Source: Elusimicrobiota bacterium
GTDB lineage: Bacteria; CG03; SLGR01; JAFGSA01
Assembly: GCA_016934855.1 (NCBI GenBank)
Contig: JAFGSA010000014.1
Location: 1-64,000, forward strand
Reading direction: 5' to 3'
Length of the DNA stretch: 64,000 bases
The notes under the pieces were generated by a model. It was given only the letters and a program-made list of their open reading frames with translations. It did no database searches and was not told the origin of the DNA. Both the position numbers and the translations under genes were made by a program. Below are positions 35,920 to 47,900 of this stretch, piece by piece (the first letter of the stretch is position 1; the number at the start of each line of letters is the position of its first letter).

Positions 35920-38900
35920 AGCTGCTCGAAACCAGATTTATAAAAATCGTGAGCTGTTTTCTCCTCTTTGCCTTCATTTTCGTGTATATACTGGGGGACT
36001 ATGCCCATGCCCGCGATTACCTGGAACAGCAGGATGCCCTGAGAAAGAGCCATATCCCGGATATACCCATCGAACTGGGACAGGTAACGGAATCGTATAT
36101 GCCGGCATCTTCCGTAAACCCGGTAGTACTCATACAGGACCTGCATGCGAACCGGGAGATGCAGGAGAGCATAAGGAATATACTCCGGCATATCCACAGG
36201 GAGAGCAGGATCACGGTCATAGGACTCGAGGGCAATTCCAGGGAGATAGACACTGCCTTGATCGAATCCATACCGGACGAGGATCTGAAAGAAGAAGTGA
36301 TAACGTATTTCATGGGCAAGAGGCTTATAACCGGCGCGGAAGCCTTCCTCCTGGACAATAAGGACGTAAAATGCATCGGTCTGGAGGATGAGGGACTCTA
36401 TAGGCAGGATTGCGATCTGCTGTTATCCGCGCTGGCGCACCGTTCCGACGTGATAAAGGAGCTTGAGGAAGGGAAGTATATACTGAAACAGATAGAGAGC
36501 GGCATTCTCTCCCAGGATCTGAAGAAATTCAGGAGCCAGTACATTCTTTACAAACAGGACAGGCTGTCGCAATACGTTTTCCAGAAATACCTTAAGGGCT
36601 GGGCAAAGGAGATAGGCAGGAGCATACCGGATATGTCTCCCGAGTACTGGAAATTCATGATCCTGACGGAAAAACAGCAGGCGCTGGACCTGAAGAAGAT
36701 AAACGATGAATACGATAAACTGCTCAGAAAGCTGAACCTGGATAACGAGAATGGCGGTAATATGGATACGATGATAAAGCGGGTTAAGAATATATTCAAT
36801 ACCCCGGAAAGAATCAGAAATATGATGATAAGCGAGATAAATAGTTCGGGAGATTATGATAATCTCCTGAAATACACGGAGACGCTCCAGCTTTCCAGGG
36901 ATATAAACAGCGAGGTCCTCCTAAGGGATGAGAATAACATAATAAGCACGATCTCCTACGCGCTCTGCAGGTCGCAGCGGGAAAAGGATTTTCTGTTTGC
37001 CGAAGAATATTATCAGCTTCTTATCAAGTTCCTTCTCAACCAGATAACCAGGGAGGAATATGCCAGGTTCAATGACGATGCGGATGAATTTTCAAGGCGT
37101 TTCAACAGCCTGCTGGAAGAAGACTATCCTGGACTGGGCAAACTGGAGCTTGTAATCGAAAGGATCACTCCGCATGCGGGAGAGATGGCCAGTTTCTTTA
37201 CCATAGCTTGCCAGCGTGACGAAAAGTTCATCAGTAACTGCGGTATAACCGGACTTGATAAAGAAGACCTGGCAGTCATGATAACCGGTGGTTTCCATAC
37301 CTACGGCATAGCCCGCAGGCTGAAGTCGATGGCGGTCCCGTATATTATCGTAAGCCCAAGGGTCGCCGTTCATACCGAGGAAGACGTCGAAGTATATTAC
37401 AGGCTCCTGAGAAACGAGGAAACCCTCCTGTATGATGAACTGCTGTCGGGAACACTCGCCCTGGCGTCGAGGCTGGATATGGAATGGCTGAAGAACAGGG
37501 TGGTCTTGCGGGCTGTGGGTTCGGTTATTCTCAGGGCGCAGAAAGAATACGGGCGCAATACCGGTACTGTGATCGACCGGGCTGTCAACTTCATGCGGCA
37601 GTGGATAAATGGGTACGGGAAGATAAAAGCTCCCGAAGATACTTATGATTTTTCATTAGGCGAAGTGCTGAAGCAGGGAGACATGCTTGTGTTCCCGATC
37701 ACTCTAGGCGGTAAACAGCATGAATATCTACTGCTCGGGTTAATAGACGGAAAGAAACTGAAGGTACTGCCGTTCGATGAGCTTTATCCGGAGATAGCCC
37801 GGCAGCGTATGGCCGCGTCGGAATCTGAAAAGGAAACTTGCCCCGTCGGGTATGAAGGCCTTGGCACCGATATCAGGGCCGTTATAGCGGGGGTAAAGCC
37901 TTTGACAAGGGTAGATATAGCTGTAGGGCGTGATCAGGTCGAGCCTTTCAGGGAGTGGCTGAAAGGGATAAACAGGGGACTTGATATAGCAGAAATGGAC
38001 GGCGAATACTATATATATGATATCAATACACTGGGAAGGGTGATGGACGAGGCTAACACGGAAGTATCGGGCCTCTTCGATCTGGAAAGGTTCGGACGGG
38101 ACCCCGGTAAGTATATATATGAGACGAAAAGGGAAGCCGACTGGAAATTCAGTATCCTCCGCGGCTATTCGGTAGATTCCGTGACTTCGGGTGAGAGGCC
38201 TTCCTCGTGGCTGGTCCCGGAGAAGTACAGGGACATTATCGAACGCGGAGCCGAACCCGTATCCTTAAAGAGAAAACCGCTCATAAGCCTGGGGAGTCCG
38301 TCAGCCAGGAGGATCATATTCGCCGCCGTCGCGTTTTTCGGCATTCTCGCCGGCACCGGCGTTGCACTGTTGCTGGGAGCGAAGATCGCGGCTGTCGTAA
38401 CGGTCTTGTCCGGGGCGGCCGGTGTAGGCGGTCTTATAATAGCGGGAGTGCTCATATACAGGCATATGAACAGGCCAGGTTCCGTGGCGGAGACTGCCGT
38501 GCCGCCGGCAGGGCAAATGGACGTCGGGATACCGGAGGTTGAAAAGGCGGTCGAGGAAGCAGAGGGACGACCTGTATTGACGGCGGAATTGCCTGCCGGA
38601 GCGGTTGAAGTGTCTCCGCTTGCCGGGCAGGAAGCATCCCCGGGCGCGGGAGCAGCTGAAAAAGTGGTCGGCTCCGGGGGAGCAGGTATTGTCGAAGAAG
38701 AGGCGCGGGAAGTCTCCGCCGTTGCTGTACCGGAGGAAGCATCAGCAGCGGAAAGCGGTGGGATCGGCGAAAAGCCCCTTCTTCTGGAAGAAGAGACTCG
38801 GTCATCGAGAAGCATAAGGAAGATCCTGGCGGACATGGAGATCACAGGCTCGGCGCAGGACGGGATACTGGCACTGGAAGCTTCAGCGGGTATGAGCACC

Positions 38901-41900
38901 GTCGAGTTCATAGACAGGATAAAACAGATACAGGAGATAATAAACGCCCTGGAGAGCCAGACGGGCATCCCTCTCATGGGTGATAATCGGGCGGCTTTTC
39001 TCAATACCCTCCTTCAGAACGATAATTTCAGCAAAATATACGAGCTATTCATATCCGGGACCGATGTAAGGGAATTCCTGTATAACATAAAGGATATTTT
39101 CGGCGCAGAGCTCCGTGAATTCATAGCAGGTATTCCGGCCCCGGAGACCCGGGCGGTAGTAATTGCCGAAGGCCCCCTGACGGAAGAGCGCATATCTATG
39201 ATGCTCGGAGTATTTGAAAGAACTGCAGAAGAGGAATTCTCAACCAGGAATGACTATTACTCACTATATCCTGCGGAAAAAGACACGGTCGTCGAATTTG
39301 CCGGAATAATGAAAGGACTGCTCGGGGAAGTCCTTCGTCTTGAAGAGGTCAGGGATGACCCGGATAGAGCAAGGGCTGCCGCCGGGCTGTATAGCCAGAT
39401 ATTCGAATACCTGCTCATACAGGACAGGATCACCCTGACTTTACCATACAATGCTCACGGTCTTTCTCATGTAAGGAATGTGCTGAAATATGCGGTTGAA
39501 ATAATGTCTGTAACGGGCCTGGACATGTACTTAAGCGAAAGATACGGAGAAAAAGGCGTAATGCTGGCCAAGCTTGCCGTACTGCTTCACGATCTCGGTT
39601 ATGTGAGGATGGAAGATCCCGAGATGAGGGGAAGCCACTCGGAACTTGGATTTAATGTGTTCGTGGAAGAATTCCAGGGGATTATATCGAATGTTTTCGA
39701 CCTGTCGCCGCTGGAGACGGGAAATGTGCTGAGCATTGCGATACGGGAGCATAGCGGGGATTCACTGGTTCAGGCAAGCGAAACGGAGAGGGAGTTTCTG
39801 TTTATAGTGAAACTGGCGGACAAGATGGATATGAGCTATGAAAGAACGAGGTCAAACCTCGGAAGACGCAAGCTTACGATGGAATGCCTCTACATGCTCA
39901 GGACCGTGCTTTTTGACCAGGAGAAAAAGATCGAGAGCACGAGATATGAAAGAAGCGATTTCAGCCAAGTCGATAATAATGTGGTCGACATCAGGAGGCA
40001 TAAAATAGCCGCTTTTATCGGCGCGGCTAAAGAAATGAACGGCGCCGGCAGCATGGACCGCACAAGAGAATGGCTCGAAAAGGAAGGCTTCACGAAAGAC
40101 GATGCACGGCTGCTGGCGGAAGATATCATGGATATGAAGGAAGAGGAATTCGCCCAGCTGAAGGATTATATAATGGGCGAAGGCATATTCCGCGCCCCGC
40201 AGAGCGTTATTGACTTCATGCACAGGTACGGGCTTTGGGCAGTAAAAGAGGTCAGACTTGAGAAAAGGGAAGGAAAACTGGTGGCTGTCGTACATATGGA
40301 TCCAGGCACTTACATGTCCGATTCGCGGTTCAACCTGCAGGACTGGGAATTCCAGCCAAGGAAGTTCGTCGGAGAAGTATCATCTTTGAGCTTTAACGGC
40401 AAGCCGATAAACGTGGATATAGTCTGGGAGACAGGGCATGATCACCGGATAAGCCGCATACAGAAGATAATCGATGCCATCGAGAAAGCCACGGGCGCAC
40501 CGGTGCCGCTGGATATCAAACAGTATCTGAAAGATGTGCTCTGTTCCGCCAAAGCCCTGGAACGCATACCCAGTATACCCGACACGATGGAGGATTTCGA
40601 AGAAGTAAAAGACTTCCTGGGTTCGATAAGGGATATGTCTTATCCGGAACTTCAGAAGTTCATCGAAATACTCACCGGCGTGAAGCCCGCAGAGATAACC
40701 GAACGGATGACCTATGAAGGCGTGGTCATAAAACTCGGGGACAGGATATCGGACAAGCTCTCCGGGGAAGAAAAGTATGTAGAAGGATTCGACCTTGCGG
40801 AAGGAGACATACTGTTCGAAGGCGGTGCCCGTGAAAACGGTATCAAAATTGCCAGGAGCGTAAAATCAGGCGCTTACATAATCGGGGAAGCGGGAGAAGC
40901 TGCTGCTGAAGAAGCTGTGCCGGCTCCTGTACTGATGCTGGAAGAGGAATCCAGCGCGAAAAGGGAGGTGCGGGATATCCTTGCCGGCGCCGGTATAGCA
41001 AAACAGGGTCAGGATAAAATAATAGCGCTGGAGTCTTCGGAAGGGTACGATTCTTGGGAAAGATTCATGGGAAGGATAGGGCAGATAATCCTGATGATAG
41101 AATCAATAGAGTCTGTTGTCGAAATACCTTCGGAGATCAAGGAATCACTGGTAACGGCGCTGATGTCGAAAGACGCTGTCACCGCTATGAAAAGTATACT
41201 CCCTGTTAACATGAAAACCGGATACAGGGGACTCAGTAAGACGCTGGAGCTGCTGCCCGGAGTACCGGCAGACCTGGCCGGATATGTTGACGGGCTGCCT
41301 GAGGAACATCTGGCACGGATAGATCTTCTGTGCGATCTGAAGAATGCAGTGATCCTTTCGAAAAGAGGAGAAAAACTGGCCGAAGTAGACGGGCTATTCT
41401 GGGAGAAGAATTATCCGCTGACTTACACGGTGCTGCTGGAATATCTGAAGGATATGCAGGATACGAATGCACTGGTGTTCCTGAGAGACCTGGCGGAAAA
41501 AGACTATGAGTCCTACCTGAAGTTCACTGTCCTGCTGGACAGGCTGCTGCCCCTGAGGAATACTTATCTTTTAAATAACCCGGTCTTCACTCAGGAAAAC
41601 CGGGATCTGAGAGCGGCGGTCTTTTTCACTGTGATACCGGGCCTGCCGGAGCCGGAAGAGAATTTCGGAGAATATATAGGCAGGATAATCGATAAATACG
41701 AATCACTGATCCGGAGACTGGAATTCATAAATACCGTTGCCCGTATAGGCAGCCGGTACGGCGAGTACGTAATCGAGAGTATCGATGCGGGCGAAAGCGG
41801 CGTCCTGAAGGGAATAAGCATACGGCAGCTTGAGGAAAGGGCTGCCGGCCTTGCAGGGAGAGGTCTTCCCATAACCGCGCAGACACTGCTTTACGAAACA

Positions 41901-44900
41901 CAGATGCATGATACGCTCCTGGAAAGGGCCGGCCTCGTAGTGGAAGCCATGGGTTTACCCGGTATGCTCGATAAACAGGTCGTGAGGAATATCGGCAGGA
42001 GGCAGGCATATTACAACGGGCTCAGGCGCGGTTTGGAGGAAAGGAGAGCCCGGGCGGAAGCCGAGACTGCGCAGATACCGCAGAAAATGATATTCAGGGC
42101 AAATGAAGAACTGGAGGGTTTCATAGGACGTACGGAGAGCGGCTGGTTCATACTTTTTGATGTTGACAAGTCCAGGCAGCTGATAGACGGCGAGGTTAAA
42201 CTCATGAAGATGACCGAAGCTGTTCTGGATCTGGCGCAAAGGCATGAAGGCACCCAGCTTTTTAAAACAAAGTATGACCTGGGGTACGAGCAGAAGGAGG
42301 AGGGATACATATACATCCCTGCCGGCGTGTCCGGTGCGGAAGTGCATGGGCTGGCCGAAGAGCTGAGAAGCCGTTCGGAATCCGAGGGGCTGTCTTTAAG
42401 CGTGGCCGTGATGGATTATCAGAGAGAACCCGGGGATAATGCGGAAGTCATAGAATCTCTGCTGTGGAACGGGATAGCGGCGCTGAAGGAAGCCGGCGGC
42501 GGCCGCGCGTCATTCCTGGAAGATATAGATAGGGAACCCTCGGGGGTAGCGGTGCCGGAAGCCGCCGAAGCAGAGGAGAGGGAGATCCCCGCTGCCGGGA
42601 TCCCGGCCGAAGTTACTCCGGCTACCGGGGAGCTGACTACCGAAGGCGCAATAGACCTTATCAACGGCTCGGAGTACGCATTTCATATTCCGGGCGGAAA
42701 ACTGGGATATCCGGGCGGCAGGAGCCCGCTGAGGAACATCGAGCCGGAGGAACTTGTGTCAAGGGCGGCGGGACTTGCCGAGCGGGGTTTGCCCATAACT
42801 TTGTCTAATCTGCGTTTTGATACAGCCGCACAGGACGATATGGTCCGCAGGACACGGCTGAAAGAAACTTCCGCCGAAGCAGCGCCGGTACCTGTTCCGG
42901 CTTTGGAAGAGGCAGCCGAAGTTATCGCAATGCCGGAAGCTGTTTCGGCGGAAAAAGAGGCCGTCAGTGCGCTCTCCGAAGATGAGGAAAGGATCGTCGC
43001 GGCAGTATTGAATATACTTGACGGGATCGAGATAAAGATAATAAGAGGAAAAGTCAGGGGCGCAGCTCAGGCGGGCGTTCTTTATCTTACGGAAGCGATA
43101 ATGGAACACCCCATAGTGCTCTTTCATGAAACAGGCGAGGCCTTCTTCCTGGCGCATCCGGATATGATACCCGAAGGGATGAATACGCATACTTTCCTGA
43201 GGGGCTGCGGGAAGAGTATTAGAAACCTGATTGACAGCGAGCATAAGGATTATGACGCCCGAATTGCGGCTTTAGTGAAAGAAGGCGATGCAGAGGAGAT
43301 AATAAGATGGCTTGAAAAGAACCTCCCGAGAGGAAGGGTAAATCCCGCGGAATTCGCGCTGATAAGGTATAACGCCGCCCGGGGACGTACAGGTAATGCG
43401 ATGTTCTACGGCATTCAGGACCTTCTGTTCGGAGAAACGGAGAATAATGAACTTACCGTAAACCTGCATATACTCAAAAACGCTCCCGGAGATATGGAGC
43501 GCCTGCCCGTACCACAGGATCTTTATGAGTCCTGGGGCAACATTATAACAGGGTATCTCACTTCCAGCCAGATAGAAGATCTTCCTCCGGGAAAAGTCGC
43601 CGGGCTCATAGGCAGGCTTTTCACGGAAGACGGCGAACATGTCACGGAAGGTATAGAAGTCGAGGAATCGGAGGGGGAAGTCACTTTCAGCAGGAACGGC
43701 GACCCCCTTTATTTCGAGGAAGAACTTGGGAAAACCGATCTTGAACGGAAGATGCCTGCTGAAGTACAGGTTGTCCGGGACCATGTATCGGTTGCCGATG
43801 TAATGCCTGAGCCGATAGCCGAAATGGTAAAGAGCGCGCCGCCTGCGGTCATTAAACTTACTGGGGCAGAAAAAGTGCTGTCAGCAGAGCCCGGAGACGT
43901 TGGTCAGAAGCCGGCCGTTGTACTGGAGGAGGAAGAAGTATCAGGGCTGGCAGCTGAAGCCGAAGCGGTTCCGGGAAAAGATATAAAAGCGGACGAAAGC
44001 GCTGCACAAGCCCCGGCGGGAAAACCTGCAGGGGAACGGGATGTAGTCGCTATAGCGAGGAATACGGTGCAGTCGGTAGTGGGTTCGCTTATGTCCGCAG
44101 GGAGCATCGCGGGGCGCACTATGCAGGCTGCGGAAAAACTCCTCCGCGAGCCGGGAGAATATCCTTCCGATTCCATGATGGAAAGGATAGAGAAGCTTCG
44201 GGAAATGGGGTTTACCGTAGACCAGGCTATGCAGGCGGCTCTTATAGTGTATCTCATGGATGTAATGCATGCGCGTGTCGGCGGAGAATCCAAGAACGAG
44301 GCGATCGGTATAACTACCTGGCAGGTGAAACACATAAGTTTTCCTGAAGACGGGACGAATAAAATCCAGTGGGAGTTCCTGGGTAAATCCGGTATGACAT
44401 GGATCGGATCTGCCCATCTGCATCCTGTTATGTATGATTATCTTAAGAGCCTGACCGAGGGAAAAGAAAGCGAAGACAACATATTCTCGATAAGCAGCAA
44501 CCACGTGAATGATTACCTCAAGCAGTTTGGTCCTTTCTACGCGAAGATGTTCAGGACCTACCACGGCTGCCAGTATTTTTCGGAGGCGCTGGACCTTATG
44601 AGGGCGGTGCTCAGGCCGGAACTCGCCGAGCCGTATATCCTCTCGGTGATAAACAGCGCGGATAAAAGCAGGATAGAGACACTTCCCGGTGTTACCGGTC
44701 CGGCCGCAGAACGCATAGCAGAATATGTCAGGCAGAACGGTGCTTTTGAGAAGATATCGGATATAACAGATGTGCCTGGCGTCGGCAGGACGACAGCTCA
44801 GAGGATAAGAGACTCGGTAGGAGAAGTGATTTCATACAGGTTGAATTATATGACAGAAGCCATAAAGCCAAAAGTCTCAAACCTCGAGATAGCGGCGCTC

Positions 44901-47900
44901 GCGATACTCAATCACGGGACACTGAGACAAATAAAAGAATCCGGTCTGCCGGTGGTATCCGAAGCCAAGGTCGCGGAACATATTATCAAGAGCAGGGAAA
45001 AAGACGGCGATTTCGGGTCTATTGAAGATCTTACCAGGGTAACCGGGATCGGTGCGGATGCGATCCCGGCTATAAGAGAGACCTTCCTTGCCAGAACCGA
45101 AGTACCCGAGCTTACAAATAACCTGGAGGCACTTGCCGACAGGGACACGGAAGGGCTTCCTACCAAGAAAGCAGTCAAAGCCGCTCTGGCCCTGGCATAC
45201 CTGTATGCCGGGAAAAGGCTCGGGCATCTGAGAAGAGAAAGTGACGGTTCCGTAATCCCGACCGGCTCCACAGCCAGGCAGAATTACGTGGATCCCAGGC
45301 TGGCGGCATCCTTCTGTTTCGAGTTCGGCTATGACGGCTTGAATAATTCGGACAAGGCGAAACTCATGCCTATTACCACGCAGTTTGTCGCCGTTGTGGA
45401 GATATTCGGACCGGCGGCCTCGGAAAACGAGAGCCTGCGCGAAGCGGCCCGGCTGATCTTTGAAGAGAAAGCTTATGCCGCTGCCAAGAGCAAGATACTC
45501 GATGCTCTGCTGGAAAGAAGAACCGCCGCCGCCGCTGAAATGGATAAGTTCATATCGGAGGTATATGGCAGGAGCGATCCCCAGCGGGATACGGTCAGGC
45601 AGCATATATCGGATTCCGAGTATTCGGCCGTATACGACCTTATGAAAGCCGGCGGCAAAAAAGGCTTGAATAAGTTCAACGGGTACGCTAAATCGCTAGG
45701 CGAGATAGATTCAAGGATCGCCGCGGTAAGCGATGCGATGATACCTCAGACAGCGCTGGATGAAGAAGGCAACGAGATAATATGGAGAGGGCTGGAAGTC
45801 AGGCATCTCCCGCCCGTTCCCGTATTTTATTCCGTGGGCCTTTCTTTGCCTGCTGCGGGCAAGACGATAGGTCTGACGCCGGAACTCGAACAGATGGCTA
45901 TAAACTATATACAGTACATGCGTCCGAGGACGGGCAGCCCGCCGGGCAGGATGTTCCAAGTCCATTTCCTCGAAGATTTTACCGAAGAGCTTAAAAAAAG
46001 GCTCGGCGCAGAATATCCCGGGCTTGAGAATGTAGGTATAGAGACCGAAGAGGTAGTAAGGGAAGTAAAGGGGCAGCAGGTCACGGAAACGGAATATTAT
46101 TTTGTCTGGGGCGACCAGTCATATAAAATAGGAAAGGACGAGTACCTGGACGCGGTATTTGCTCATGTGATAGAGTATGTCAAGATCGTAAGGCAGATCG
46201 ACGAATCCTTCAAGAAGAAGAGATCCCGGGCAAAAAGCGCCTGGATCGAACCGGAGGTGTTCGCCGGCATATGGCGCGAACTCAGAAGTGAATATCCCGA
46301 ATGGGGAAAGGTCATCGATGCAAAAGTGCTCCAGCATCTGATAAGCAGCGGACTTATAGCAAAGAAGAAGAAAGAACACGGAAACAGCTGGCCGGACTAC
46401 TCTGAAGATATAAAGCTTGAACTCGAGACTTATATCCATGAAGCCGCTAGAATAGACCCGGATGCGCCTGCCGGCATGATAGAAATAAACAAAAGCATGG
46501 CTGAAAACCTGACGGACACCAGGTGGAACGATTACATAGACCGCCGGGCGCAGGGTGTGCGCGCCGGGGTCGTATACGTGGTTACTGATGAAGGAGAATC
46601 AGCCAAACCGGTCCAGGCCAACATATACTTCGAGAATCCCTATACCATATACCGGGCGGATACCGAGAACAATCCCGATCACGGCAGGATAAAGATGAGA
46701 AGAGGGCTTGCCGGAAAGGTCCTGGAGTTCAACGCAACGCGGATGCCGCTTATACCGGAAGATTACGGCATGCCTGTCTATAAAGTGAAGAGGGACAGTA
46801 TTTTCGGTCCCGGCGGCGACATACAGATAGATTACAGGGAAGGAAATGTGCTTGTCGATTCGAGAGGAAACATAGTCGTCGATGAAGAAGGCAACCTCCT
46901 TACCGATTACGACGGGTTGTTCATACTCCAGATCCCGGATAACACGAAAAATACGGTGGCTGTCTACAGGATAGACGAAGTCGGAAGCGATAAGAGGGCA
47001 TACCTGGGTGAACCCTTCTCGAGCATGAGGACCGCCCATAAGTTCGAAAAAGCATTCGGGCTGCTCGGTGCTGCTATGGGCGGCAGGGAAGAGATTGGTG
47101 CGGAAGTGCCGGCAGCAGAGAGCGGGGATGAAGTCCGCACCATAAGGGGGCAGTATACATATGACCTCATGATAACAGAGCAGGCTATAGCCGCCTCAAA
47201 TGTCACGGCAGAACAGCTCGGTGAACTGGGTATCAGTATCAGGCAGGCCTTCGAATATGCGGAAAAAATCGGCATGCCGGTCGATGAGTTTATTGATACC
47301 GCCTTGAGGCTCAAGGGTATCCTGGCCGAAAAGATGAGTTTCAAGAATGGCAAGGATATAACGGACAGCCTTCCCTCCAGGCTGAAGTTTGATATAGAGA
47401 AAGACCTCCTGTTCATAAAAATAGCCTATGATATACTGGGCAGGCTGCCTGAGAAACCAGGGAACCTCAGTATGGGGCATATAATGAACCGTTACAGCAC
47501 CAAGCTCATACCGCACCTTAAGATGCTGTTCGATGTTTCTCCCGAACTGGCGCTGCTGTTCGGCGATGCGGATTTCAACCCCCTGCTGGATAATAAGGAC
47601 GGCAGGCTGATAGATAATAATTTCAGGAGGGCTATAGAAATAATCACTTACGGGCTTATCAGTATCGGCAGCCTGGAACTCGATTCTTCCGGAGAACTCC
47701 AGAATATTATCGAGATAGCCCGCCGTTTCAGCGGTGATCTTACGATGCAGTGGGACAAGGACATAAGAGATAATATATTGGATATGGTCGCCAGTAGACT
47801 GGAATACGTGGCAGAGGTCAGAAAGACGGCTTCCAGGGTAAAACGCCTGAAGACCATGAAACAGGCTGCAAAACATGGAGTCGAATCCCCCCTGGACGTC

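Larger units (their letters stand above)
44103..45455 (+). other. DNA topoisomerase IB domain (residues about 2730-3180) with complete catalytic pentad
   Basis: The segment aligns by motif with eukaryotic-type topoisomerase IB. YLMDVMHARVGGE holds R2787 (human R488). EFLGKSGM holds K2824 (K532). YAKMFRTYHG holds R2880 (R590; the human sequence has KVFRTYNA). AILNHGT holds H3000 (H632; human CNHQR). QNYVDPRLAASFC holds Y3124 (human Y723 in NYLDPRITVAWC). Type IB enzymes relax supercoils through a 3'-phosphotyrosyl intermediate. All five catalytic residues are present, so activity is plausible. Two HhH modules are inserted. Confidence 0.82.

Noticed and set aside
43125..43139. HETGE in the giant protein as a possible zinc-protease site
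   Set aside because: A zincin needs HExxH; the last position here is Glu and no third ligand motif is evident nearby.
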